A stretch of DNA of 64,000 nucleotides from the NCBI GenBank assembly GCA_902618945.1, contig CACNCK010000006.1, forward strand, positions 1 to 64,000. The letters are read 5' to 3'. A program made the translations under genes and the position numbers. The stretch's first letter is position 1. Every line of letters starts with the position of its first letter. This DNA comes from an uncultured SAR86 cluster bacterium. Lineage in GTDB: Bacteria; Pseudomonadota; Gammaproteobacteria; Magnimaribacterales; Magnimaribacteraceae. The notes below the pieces were generated by a model, which was given only the letters and a program-made list of their open reading frames with translations, was not told the origin of the DNA and did no database searches. This document shows, piece after piece, positions 10,882-20,175 of this stretch.

Positions 10882-11447
10882 GCCTTAGGCAATGTTACGC
10901 CTCTTTGGCCTTGATATTTACCCCCTCTGTCTTTGTAACTGACTTCGCATTCTTCATCAGATTCTAAAAATAGCATCTGAGCCACGCCTTCATTGGCATA
11001 AATCTTAGCAGGCAGGCTGGTGGTATTGGAAAACTCCAAGGTAACATGGCCTTCCCATTCTGGTTCTAAGGGGGTTACGTTCACTATAATTCCACACCTT
11101 GCATAAGTAGATTTACCTAAGCAAATTGTTAAAACATTTCTTGGTATTTTGAAATATTCAATAGTACTAGCAAGCGCAAAAGAATTAGGTGGAATTACAC
11201 AAACCTCACTTTGAATATCAACAAAACTATCTTCATCAAACCTCTTCGGATCAACAGTAGCGGAATTGATATTGGTAAAGACCTTAAATTCATCTGAACA
11301 TCTAACATCATAGCCATATGAAGAAGTACCGTAAGATATTAATTTCTCTTCATTTTTTCCAAGTCTTACTTGTTCTAATTCGAAAGGCTTAATCATTTCA
11401 TGATTAATTGCCATTTCCTTGATCCACCTATCAGATTTAATACTCAT
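10878..11447 (-). CDS. dcd: dCTP deaminase
   Basis: [42 protein letters not shown]. Confidence 0.96.
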   Translation of the reverse strand: MSIKSDRWIKEMAINHEMIKPFELEQVRLGKNEEKLISYGTSSYGYDVRCSDEFKVFTNINSATVDPKRFDEDSFVDIQSEVCVIPPNSFALASTIEYFKIPRNVLTICLGKSTYARCGIIVNVTPLEPEWEGHVTLEFSNTTSLPAKIYANEGVAQMLFLESDEECEVSYKDRGGKYQGQRGVTLPKA

Positions 11448-11539
11448 GTTTTTTAAAGATTATTGCTACGTATAATACTGCTGAGTAAATAAAAAACATA
11501 AATATTTATTTCAAGGATGAAATGATTTAGCCATTTCTT

Positions 11540-11947
11540 TTAAAGAGCACCTAAATGTTTTGGTTTCACAAACTTTGATAATAAGTACCCTGTTATGAGC
11601 CAATTTATTGATTCACCAGCAATTATTACCAAACTCCAAGTTAGCGAATTATTGGCCCAAAAAATATCAACTTCGTTATAAATTGAAAAAGAACTTCCTA
11701 AAAGAAAAATAAATAATATTCTTTTTTTTGGTGTGTCTAACATGGACATCACTCTGTGCATTATCCAAGTTAAAATCAGAATAACCATAAATTTTAAAAA
11801 GAAACTCCATAAATAGTCATAATTGGTAATGATAGTTTGCTGTTGAGGGATAAAAGGCACTAGGAATGAACCCGCTAGGTAAAAGCCTACAATTCCACAA
11901 GAAAAATTTACTAATGTTGTTAAAAGAAGACCAAAGAAAACCTTCAT
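11540..11947 (-). CDS. hypothetical membrane protein
   Basis: 135-aa ORF, four hydrophobic segments, abuts recR. Confidence 0.6.
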   Translation of the reverse strand: MKVFFGLLLTTLVNFSCGIVGFYLAGSFLVPFIPQQQTIITNYDYLWSFFLKFMVILILTWIMHRVMSMLDTPKKRILFIFLLGSSFSIYNEVDIFWANNSLTWSLVIIAGESINWLITGYLLSKFVKPKHLGAL

Positions 11948-12562
11948 TTAGTCTTCAATCCCTATATTCTGTCTTCCACTAAATGCATGCATTATCGTTC
12001 CTTTATCAACATACTCTAACTCACCCCCTAAAGGAACACCCCTTGCTAACTTTGTAACCTTAAGATTCTCTATAGTCTTGATTTTGTCATATATGAAATG
12101 AGATGTCGTTTCTCCTTCTAACGTTGAATTAGTAGCTAAAATAATTTCTTCTATCCTCTCTTCTTTAACTCTTGCAAATAGTTTTTCAAGTCCAAGCTCA
12201 TCAGGACCAATATCATCGATCGGTGAAAGGTGTCCATGCAATATAAAATATTGACCTGTAAATTGGTTGCTCATCTCAATTGCAAATACATCTGAAACTG
12301 ATTCAACAACACAAATCTGCTTCTTGTTGCGTTTTTCATTTGAACAAATTTGGCAAATCTCATCTTCTGTAAATATTCTACAATTCAAACATTTATCAAC
12401 ACTTTCCAAGGCCTTAGTAAGCGCATTGGCCAATATTAAGCCACCATTCTTATTTCTTTCAAGAAGATAAAGAACCATCCTCTGCGCTGACTTAGGGCCT
12501 ACGCCAGGCAAACACTGAAATGCCTCTATCAAGCTATCTACTAGAGGGCTAACTTTACTCAC
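11948..12562 (-). CDS. recR: recombination mediator RecR
   Basis: LPGVGPKSAQRM; zinc finger CLNCRIFTEDEICQIC; ARGVPLGGELEYVD. Confidence 0.97.
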   Translation of the reverse strand: MSKVSPLVDSLIEAFQCLPGVGPKSAQRMVLYLLERNKNGGLILANALTKALESVDKCLNCRIFTEDEICQICSNEKRNKKQICVVESVSDVFAIEMSNQFTGQYFILHGHLSPIDDIGPDELGLEKLFARVKEERIEEIILATNSTLEGETTSHFIYDKIKTIENLKVTKLARGVPLGGELEYVDKGTIMHAFSGRQNIGIED

Positions 12563-14193
12563 TTTTCTGTTCTAGGTTCTATTGATGACTCAACTACCTT
12601 AGCTCCAAAAGCTTCAACTAAACTTTGGACATTAGGATCTTGCTCAATTTCTCTTTGAGCCTGTCTTAATTCTTTTCTTTTTTCTTCTTCCTTAATCTGA
12701 TTTGGAGATTCTTCTGAGTACTCTCCCTCCTCCAAAAATAAGTTACATTGAATGTTGTAGTGAGAAGAAAGAGCATCTTGAAGTTGTTTTCTATGCTTTC
12801 CACTAAAAACATTTAGTTTTTCACTAGGCATAGATAAATAAATTACCGTTTCGTCAGACTTGATAAAGGAACAATGAGAGGCTAATTGCTTAGTACCAGG
12901 ATCGAGTTTTAATTGGTCAAACACTCGCTTCCAGTTTGTTGAAGTGATGTCTAGTTTTTGAAAATTCTTTACTTCAATATCTTGATTTATTTCTTCTTTT
13001 TCTACTTTTAAATCTTCAGTAGAATTTTCAGTCTTCCTTATTTGTGAAAAAGTATCAGTTTTGTTTTCTAATTCTAATGACTCAACTTTTTTTTTAACTT
13101 CTTCCATTTCATTAGGAATAAAAGAGACCATTCTGAGAAGAGCCATATCGAAACCACCAGACAAGCTTGGAGCTAATTCCATATCTCGTTTAGCAATTAG
13201 TCCGATTTGATATAGCATTTGCAGATCTTCTTCAGAAAGTAGCTCCATCAATTTCATTGCTTCCCCTTTATTGAGATCAATTTCATCAAGAATCTCTTCA
13301 GAAACTTTGGCAAAAGATAGTAATTGTAGGTTTTCTAAAATTAAGTCCATCAACCTAAAATAATCGATACTTAATTGGTTGATTTCATTTAGATTATTCA
13401 ATAAAGACTTTGGATCTCTTTGAGCTATACTGTTGATCAATTTGAGTACGTTGTCTGAAGGAAGTGTGCCTAACATATTAGCTACAGCTTCATCAGAAAG
13501 TTTACCTTCACAAAAAGCAATGGCTTGATCGGTAATAGTTAAAGAATCTCTCAAGCTTCCTCTTCCTGCTCTAGCTATTTGCTCTATGGCATTAATATCA
13601 AAATCGATATCCTCTTCTTTCAAAATATAAGATAGTCTTTCTATTAATTGTTTATTAGTGAGATTTTTAAGATTGAATTGTAGACATCTTGAAAGAACAG
13701 TAGCAGGAATTTTCTCAGGTAAAGTAGTAGCTAAAATAAAGATAACATGCTCGGGTGGCTCTTCTAAAGTTTTTAGAAGCATATTAAAACTTTGAGTTGA
13801 AAGCATATGCACTTCATCTAAAAGGTAGACTTTATATCTTGAAGAACTAGGCATATGCATAACTGTTTCTAAAAGTTGTTTAGTATCATCAACTCCTCTG
13901 CTAGATGCAGCATCTATTTCCTGGAAATCCATAAAACTTCCTTCAGCAATTGATAAGCATGTGGGGCATTTTCCACAAGGTTTAGAGTCTAGTCCCTCTT
14001 CACAATTGAGACTCTTAGCTAATATCCTTGCAATGGTTGTTTTTCCAACACCTCTGGTGCCACTTAAAACAAATGCCTGATGAACCTTTTGATTATCCAA
14101 ACTATTAGATAGGGCCTGAACGACATGTTCTTGCCCGACGACTTCTGAAAAGTCATTGGGTCTCCATTTTCTAGCTAAAACTTGGTAACTCAT
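12559..14193 (-). CDS. dnaX: DNA polymerase III subunits gamma/tau
   Basis: MSYQVLARKWRPNDFSEVVGQEHVVQAL; GTRGVGKTTIARI; zinc-binding Cys cluster CGKCPTC. Confidence 0.97.
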   Translation of the reverse strand: MSYQVLARKWRPNDFSEVVGQEHVVQALSNSLDNQKVHQAFVLSGTRGVGKTTIARILAKSLNCEEGLDSKPCGKCPTCLSIAEGSFMDFQEIDAASSRGVDDTKQLLETVMHMPSSSRYKVYLLDEVHMLSTQSFNMLLKTLEEPPEHVIFILATTLPEKIPATVLSRCLQFNLKNLTNKQLIERLSYILKEEDIDFDINAIEQIARAGRGSLRDSLTITDQAIAFCEGKLSDEAVANMLGTLPSDNVLKLINSIAQRDPKSLLNNLNEINQLSIDYFRLMDLILENLQLLSFAKVSEEILDEIDLNKGEAMKLMELLSEEDLQMLYQIGLIAKRDMELAPSLSGGFDMALLRMVSFIPNEMEEVKKKVESLELENKTDTFSQIRKTENSTEDLKVEKEEINQDIEVKNFQKLDITSTNWKRVFDQLKLDPGTKQLASHCSFIKSDETVIYLSMPSEKLNVFSGKHRKQLQDALSSHYNIQCNLFLEEGEYSEESPNQIKEEEKRKELRQAQREIEQDPNVQSLVEAFGAKVVESSIEPRTEK

Positions 14194-14230
14194 GTTGTCT
14201 TCATTAGTATAGTTTAAGTTAAAAGAAGTT

Positions 14231-14692
14231 TTATAAATTTTCCCTACTGAATTCTGAAAAAGCCTTGTCTATATCTTGAAATTCGTAACCTCGGTAATTT
14301 AAGAATTTTTTTAATTTAAGAATCTCCCTCGTTTCCATAAGCTCTTTTCCGTTCGTTTTCTTTTTTAAAGATTTCAGAGCACATGCCGTCCAATCAGTAT
14401 CTTTTTGAATAGAATCAAAAATACTTTCTTTTATACCTCGTTGACTAAGTTCATTTTTGATTCTAAGGGGGCCAAAACCTTTATTTTTTCTGCTTTGAAA
14501 ATAACTTTCGGCAAATCTTTCGTCACTTAATAAGCCATCCTTCACTAGATCACCAATGACTTGAAGCAACATATCCTGAGACTCAACCCTGTATGAAAGT
14601 TTTTGAAAAATCTCTTTTTCGGAGTGTTCTCTTCTTGAAAGAAAATCCATAATCTTCAATCTAATTGTTTTTGGTTGATCTAAAATTTTCAT
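14231..14692 (-). CDS. recX: regulatory protein RecX
   Basis: LSRREHSEKEIFQKL...GLLSDERFAESYFQSRKNKGFGPLRIKNELSQRGI. Confidence 0.92.
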   Translation of the reverse strand: MKILDQPKTIRLKIMDFLSRREHSEKEIFQKLSYRVESQDMLLQVIGDLVKDGLLSDERFAESYFQSRKNKGFGPLRIKNELSQRGIKESIFDSIQKDTDWTACALKSLKKKTNGKELMETREILKLKKFLNYRGYEFQDIDKAFSEFSRENL

Positions 14693-14763
14693 ACCTCATT
14701 AAGTATATTCTTTCTAAATATATAAAAACATATAGAATTATGTTCTTTATTTGGAAGAAAATT

Positions 14764-15894
14764 ATGCAGCTAAATTATTTAAATAAACCTTACTTTGAAA
14801 ATGGATCAATAAAAAATATATCTTTGGTATTACAAGAGCTTGGAGTAAAAAACCCACTCATATGCACTGATCCTGGCCTAGCTTCCATCGGGATGTCCGA
14901 TAAGATAAGGGGCCTTCTTTCAAATGAATTATCTCCTACTTTCTATGAAGAAACTCCTGCAAATCCTACCGAAGAGGCAGTTAATATTGCCCTCAAAGCA
15001 TACAAAGAAAATAATTGTGATGGAGTAATAGGTTTTGGAGGTGGTTCAAGTATGGATTTAGCTAAAGCTGTTGCATTAATGGCTAATCATGAAGGAGATG
15101 TTGTAGATTATTCTGTTAATGAGGGAGGTGTAGGAAAAATCAATGAAACTATGCCAATGATAGCTATACCTACAACTTCAGGTACTGGCAGTGAAGTATC
15201 ATTAGGAGCAGTGATAATCATGAATGATGGAAGAAAGCTTATTTTAGCTAGTGAACATTTAAGACCTGATGCTGCAATCTGTGACCCGGAGCTTACCCTA
15301 GGATTGCCACCTGTTCTTACGGCAGGGGCAGGAATGGATGCTTTAACGCATTGCATAGAAGCGATTCTTTCTCCAGTTATAGACCCACCTGCCGAAGCAG
15401 TAGGTTTAGATGGAGTTGAAAAGGTTGTTGGGGAAGAGAGCTTGATTAGGGCAGTAAAAGATGGTCAAGATAAAGAGGCAAGATGGAACATGATGATGGC
15501 CTCAACTGAGGGAGCAATGGCTTTTTCGAAAGGACTGGGCGCTGTTCATTCCATGAGCCATGCAATTGGTGCAGACCAAGAACTTAGACTGCATCACGGA
15601 ACATTAAATGGTGTTATCTTGCCCACAATCTTGAGGTTCAACAGAGATCATGTTGGCGATAAGTACTCAAAAATATTGCGTGCCATGGGAAAAGATAAAT
15701 CTAATGATCTCGCTGAGGAAATAGAAATCCTTAATAAAGCCATCGGTCTACCCGGTGGTTTAAAAGAGATGGGAATTACAGAAGAAATGATTCCAGGGCT
15801 TGTAGCTCACTCGATGACTGACCCTAGTAATGCTACAACACCAAGGCTTCCATCGCAGGAAGAGTGGGAAAAATTGTTTTTAGATGCTATGTAA
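14764..15894 (+). CDS. iron-containing alcohol dehydrogenase
   Basis: GFGGGSSMDLAKAVAL, AIPTTSGTGSEVS, GMDALTHCIEA, HSMSHAIGA; start at ATG 14764 preferred over ORF-track start. Confidence 0.93.
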   Translation: MQLNYLNKPYFENGSIKNISLVLQELGVKNPLICTDPGLASIGMSDKIRGLLSNELSPTFYEETPANPTEEAVNIALKAYKENNCDGVIGFGGGSSMDLAKAVALMANHEGDVVDYSVNEGGVGKINETMPMIAIPTTSGTGSEVSLGAVIIMNDGRKLILASEHLRPDAAICDPELTLGLPPVLTAGAGMDALTHCIEAILSPVIDPPAEAVGLDGVEKVVGEESLIRAVKDGQDKEARWNMMMASTEGAMAFSKGLGAVHSMSHAIGADQELRLHHGTLNGVILPTILRFNRDHVGDKYSKILRAMGKDKSNDLAEEIEILNKAIGLPGGLKEMGITEEMIPGLVAHSMTDPSNATTPRLPSQEEWEKLFLDAM

Positions 15895-15899
15895 TTGGT

Positions 15900-16082
15900 T
15901 TATTTATCTGGAAAATCAGCATCATCAGAATTAGTTTTATTCTCCTTATCTTTGTAAGGGATGTATTTAGACCATTTAGGTCTATTAATTCTATTGGTTT
16001 GTTTTTTGGATGCCTTAAACCTGAGAAGGTAGAAAAAAATTAGGAAAGATAGTATTCCTAGTATCGCGATAAATGTATTCAC
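15900..16082 (-). CDS. hypothetical small single-TM protein
   Basis: 60-aa ORF, N-terminal hydrophobic helix, basic tail. Confidence 0.45.
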   Translation of the reverse strand: MNTFIAILGILSFLIFFYLLRFKASKKQTNRINRPKWSKYIPYKDKENKTNSDDADFPDK

Positions 16083-16089
16083 ATCTTTA

Positions 16090-16878
16090 TCATCTTGATC
16101 TTAATTTCATTAACAGTCTAAGAATTTCAATATAAAGCCATATTAGAGTTGCAACTAAAGCCATAGCACCAAACCACTCCATATATTTTGGAGCTCCCTG
16201 CTCATCCGCTTGTTCAATAATGTCGAAGTCCAGGACCAAATTAAGTGCCGCAATAGCGACGACGAAAAGGCTTATACCTATACCCATCCAACCAGTATCG
16301 GAAAAAATTGAGAAGGAGCTTCCGGTGAAAAGACTAAAAATAAAACTGGAAAAGTAAGTGAGAAAAATACCCAGAGTTGCTGCAAATATCATCAAGACAA
16401 AATTTTGAGTAGGTCTAATTATTCCAGTCTTGTAAGCCAACAATAAGGAAGCTGCAACGAAGAAAGTCAGAGAAACTGCCTGTATAACAATTCCAGGAAA
16501 CATTGCTTCAGCTTGTTGAGAAATGATTCCAATCACAAAGCCCATACCTACCGCATATATTGGGCCAGTTTTAGGTGCTAGATGTGGTCGGGGATTTATT
16601 ATCCACCCAATAAAAAAGAAGTAAAAACCGAAAGTTGAAATAGCGGCTATTACACCAGAAACTACTCCAATTGTTGAAACTAAAGACATAAAAGGTCCCT
16701 GAAAATTCCAACTGATAGCCGCAGAAAAAACTGTTAAAAACAGTAAAATACCAGTTTTATTGACTGCACCTTCCAACGTCATCTTTTCTCCACTTGTTGA
16801 AGTTTCTTGAAAAGCTGATGACCTGATTATTGGATTACCTGATCTTCCAAAAGTATCTAAAGCTTGATGTCTTGACAT
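16090..16878 (-). CDS. Bax inhibitor-1/YccA family membrane protein
   Basis: Seven TM segments; GPIYAVGMGFVIGIISQQAEAMFPGIVIQAVSLTF; C-terminal WFGAMALVATLIWLYIEILRLL. Confidence 0.9.
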   Translation of the reverse strand: MSRHQALDTFGRSGNPIIRSSAFQETSTSGEKMTLEGAVNKTGILLFLTVFSAAISWNFQGPFMSLVSTIGVVSGVIAAISTFGFYFFFIGWIINPRPHLAPKTGPIYAVGMGFVIGIISQQAEAMFPGIVIQAVSLTFFVAASLLLAYKTGIIRPTQNFVLMIFAATLGIFLTYFSSFIFSLFTGSSFSIFSDTGWMGIGISLFVVAIAALNLVLDFDIIEQADEQGAPKYMEWFGAMALVATLIWLYIEILRLLMKLRSR

Positions 16879-16892
16879 AATTTTATTAGTTG

Positions 16893-17402
16893 TTAAAAAA
16901 AATTTACTATATTATCTATTCCTATTATCAAAATTGCCAGTGCAATTGACCATATTAAGCAAGCGATTATTGAGCTAATAAAAAAGACAACCGATGTCAT
17001 CGATGAAATGCCGGCTATAAAAGGAATAAAAGGTCTTATTGCTGGTATCAGTCTTCCAATTAAGATTCCACCCCAACCATATTTTTTAAAAAAATCTTCT
17101 CCTCTTATAAAAACAGCTTCTCTTTTTTGTAAAAACTTTAGTCTCTTCAGTCTCGGACCAAAAAATAATCCAGAGTAAAAACTTAGGATATCTCCTACCC
17201 AAGAACCTAATCCTGCTCCTATGCAAATATAAGTAAGCTTGATATCGGATTCACTTAGCCCAACTGCAAATAATAAAAGAATTACACTAGGCCAAACTGC
17301 ACCTGAAATAAAAAAAGATTCAAGAAAACCTATAATAAACATCGCAAGGCCAGCATACTCAGGATTGCTTATAATCCAATTTAAGAACTGTTCTGAATTC
17401 AT
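16893..17402 (-). CDS. DedA-family membrane protein
   Basis: GSWVGDILSFYSGLFFG...FFKKYGWGGILIGRLIPAIRPFIPFIAGISSM. Confidence 0.9.
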   Translation of the reverse strand: MNSEQFLNWIISNPEYAGLAMFIIGFLESFFISGAVWPSVILLLFAVGLSESDIKLTYICIGAGLGSWVGDILSFYSGLFFGPRLKRLKFLQKREAVFIRGEDFFKKYGWGGILIGRLIPAIRPFIPFIAGISSMTSVVFFISSIIACLIWSIALAILIIGIDNIVNFF

Positions 17403-17449
17403 TTGAGTTAGGATAATTATTAAGAAAATTTTAAATTTAAGGTAAGTAC

Positions 17450-18001
17450 ATGATAAAGAAATGGGAAAAAAATTCTTCTAAATATTTATTAGAAAATAAA
17501 ATCTTTAAAATGAGGGAAGATTTAGTCACTTCTCCAAAACTTGGTACAGAACATAGTGTTTGGGTGATGGAAGTACCCACATGGGTAAATATTATTCCTA
17601 TTACCTCTTCAGGAGAGGTAATTTTGGTAAATCAATACAGATTTGGTCTAGAAAAGACATCGTTAGAAATACCTGGAGGAATGGCTGATCATGGGGAAGA
17701 TCCAAAACAAGCAGCTATTCGAGAATTGAAAGAAGAAACAGGTTTTGAAGGAAGTGAAGTTGTTGAGATAGGAAGAGTAGAATCTAATCCTGCAATTTTT
17801 GCCAACCATACATATACATACCTAGCTCTTAATTGCGAAAAGTCTGCTGATCAGAATTTGGATGGAACCGAGGACATTGAGATTATCACTAAAAATATTG
17901 ACGAGATACCTTCTTTGATAAAAAATCGGGAGATTGAACATGCTTTGGTTATAAGTGCCTTTTATTTTTATAACTTGTATAAGCTAAGTCAAAATATGTA
18001 A
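17450..18001 (+). CDS. NUDIX hydrolase (ADP-ribose pyrophosphatase-like)
   Basis: Nudix box GGMADHGEDPKQAAIRELKEETGF. Confidence 0.93.
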   Translation: MIKKWEKNSSKYLLENKIFKMREDLVTSPKLGTEHSVWVMEVPTWVNIIPITSSGEVILVNQYRFGLEKTSLEIPGGMADHGEDPKQAAIRELKEETGFEGSEVVEIGRVESNPAIFANHTYTYLALNCEKSADQNLDGTEDIEIITKNIDEIPSLIKNREIEHALVISAFYFYNLYKLSQNM

Positions 18002-18564
18002 TGTGGACTGAAGAAGACAAAATAAAAGGGAAAATTCTTTTCTTTTCTCCGAACGAAGAAGGTACATCTTATTTTACCGACTCGTTAATATATATATGCG
18101 ATCATAATGAGCAAGGTTCGCTAGGCTTGATTTTTAATAGACCTTTAGAGCTTGATTTAAAGGAGCTACTGAGAGGCTTAAAGATTAGTGAAGTTGATAA
18201 TGCTAAAGGGAATGTATTTTTAGGTGGGCCCGTTAATCCCGGAGCAATATTCATACTTCATAGTTCAGATAAATGCTGGAAAGGAACCTTAAAAGTGAGT
18301 GAACATGTTTACATGAGTACTGATTTTGAGGCTATAGAGGACATTGCTAAAGGAGATGGCCCCAAAAATTTTAGGTTAACACTAGGTTATACAGGCTGGG
18401 GTCCGGGACAGCTCAATACTGAAATCTCAGATAATGCTTGGATTGCATTTGAAGAAAATAGTAATTTAATTTTTGAAATAAATCCAAGTGACCAAATCAA
18501 TGAAATGTCAAAAATTGTTGGTTATGATATCCGAATGATAAGTCCTAATTTTGGTAGCGCATGA
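18001..18564 (+). CDS. YqgE/AlgH family protein
   Basis: GSLGLIFNRPLELDLKELL; VFLGGPVNPGAIFILHS; LTLGYTGWGPGQLNTEI. Confidence 0.95.
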   Translation: MWTEEDKIKGKILFFSPNEEGTSYFTDSLIYICDHNEQGSLGLIFNRPLELDLKELLRGLKISEVDNAKGNVFLGGPVNPGAIFILHSSDKCWKGTLKVSEHVYMSTDFEAIEDIAKGDGPKNFRLTLGYTGWGPGQLNTEISDNAWIAFEENSNLIFEINPSDQINEMSKIVGYDIRMISPNFGSA

Positions 18565-19334
18565 AAATAAGCAGATTAGTATCAATATTATTAGCACTTA
18601 CCTTTTTTGGGTGCTCTGATGATATTCAAATTTTGGAAGAGAGAATTAAAACTCAAGCAGAATTAAATAATACAGAAATTTCTTCTGCAGAGATAAAAAG
18701 GACTGCACTCTATCTCCATGCTTGGAGTAAAAAAGATTTTTATAAGGATGCAATAAATGAGTTCTTAGAAGAGGATAAGTTAGATTTTCCTGAAGAAATT
18801 GAAGTTCTTTTTACAGGTAGTTCTAGTATAAGATTTTGGAATTCTTTGGAAGATGATATGCAACCTCTCAAAGTTTTAAACAGAGGTTTTGGTGGTGCCC
18901 ATATCTCCCATGTCAATCATCATTTTGAAGATGTCATTCAACGTTACTCTCCTAAAGCTATTGTTTTCTTTTGTGGCACAAATGACTTAACTGCTTTGAA
19001 AACACCTGAGGAAACTATTCAAGATTTCGAAGTCCTAAAAGACAAGATTCATCAAGCTTTACCTGGCGTTCATTTATTCGTAATAGGTATAAAACCGTCT
19101 CCAGCTAGAGTTTATTTAGAAAAAGAAGAGATAGCTTACAACGAGATGATTGCCGAAATAGCCTCGAGAGATGATTTGGTAACTTTTATTGATATCTGGG
19201 ATGCTATGTTATCGGCTGAGGGAGAACGTATTCCTGACCTGTTTATTGAAGATGGTCTTCATATAAATGCTAAGGGGTACGAGATTTGGACAAAACTAGT
19301 CAGAGAGCAATTAAAAACAATGTTTACTCTTTAG
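18561..19334 (+). CDS. SGNH/GDSL hydrolase lipoprotein
   Basis: LTFFGC lipobox; FTGSSSIRFW, FGGAHISHV, FFCGTNDL, DGLHINAKGYEIW. Confidence 0.92.
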   Translation: MKISRLVSILLALTFFGCSDDIQILEERIKTQAELNNTEISSAEIKRTALYLHAWSKKDFYKDAINEFLEEDKLDFPEEIEVLFTGSSSIRFWNSLEDDMQPLKVLNRGFGGAHISHVNHHFEDVIQRYSPKAIVFFCGTNDLTALKTPEETIQDFEVLKDKIHQALPGVHLFVIGIKPSPARVYLEKEEIAYNEMIAEIASRDDLVTFIDIWDAMLSAEGERIPDLFIEDGLHINAKGYEIWTKLVREQLKTMFTL

Positions 19335-20175
19335 GTAATAATCCAAACATCTTATAACCAATAAAATCATCTGAAATACCATTTTTTGGTCTCTCAGGGA
19401 GGGTAGTAATGGGAAAAGCAATAGGAGTTACGTCACTATCAATTTTTTCTCCTACCTTAATCTTAGATCTATCGACACTAAAATGAAATTTATCATCGCC
19501 CCTAGTGCATCCATCAGCAAAAAAAATCGCGGTATGAACTATTCTGTCATAGTTTGAAATATTTGATTTAGCTCTGTGAAATGTCAAACCATGGTGAAAG
19601 GAAACATCACCCTCTTTCATAGATTGATAACTTATTTGATCTGGACTTACATTAGCAGTTTCCAAAAAATTATTTTCATCAACCTTACCTGAGAAAATAT
19701 TGATAAATTTTTTGTCCTTAATCTTATGAGAGCCTGAATAAAATCCTAATTGACCATTAGTCTCATCAATATCACATAATGGAATCCAGGCTGTTATTGT
19801 TTTGGTTTCTTTTATAGGCCAATAGGGCTGATCATGATGAGGGTCAGTTTCTCTACCGCCCGATTCCTTCACTAAAGCTTGATCATGCCATAGTCTGATT
19901 GCCTTAGTATCTAAAAGATTTGATGCTATTTTACAGACCCTTTGATCGAAAGTTAGCTTTCTAATATCTATGTAATCTTCCCATAAATTTTGGCATTGAG
20001 TAAATGACTGTTCATATTCTGATCGATCTTTTAAAACCCTTTCATCAAAGTGTTTTCTCTCTTTAATAGCTTCTTTTATTACTTCTCTGTAAAATTTAAT
20101 TTCAGAGCTATCAAATAAGTCTCTTACGACTACAAAACCGTCTTCGTTAAAACTTTTTTTTAAATCTTCAAACAT
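19324..20175 (-). CDS. phytanoyl-CoA dioxygenase family protein
   Basis: HHDQPYWPI Fe-binding HxD; ITAWIPLCDIDETNGQLGFYSGSHK; HHGLTFHRA. Confidence 0.92.
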   Translation of the reverse strand: MFEDLKKSFNEDGFVVVRDLFDSSEIKFYREVIKEAIKERKHFDERVLKDRSEYEQSFTQCQNLWEDYIDIRKLTFDQRVCKIASNLLDTKAIRLWHDQALVKESGGRETDPHHDQPYWPIKETKTITAWIPLCDIDETNGQLGFYSGSHKIKDKKFINIFSGKVDENNFLETANVSPDQISYQSMKEGDVSFHHGLTFHRAKSNISNYDRIVHTAIFFADGCTRGDDKFHFSVDRSKIKVGEKIDSDVTPIAFPITTLPERPKNGISDDFIGYKMFGLLPKE

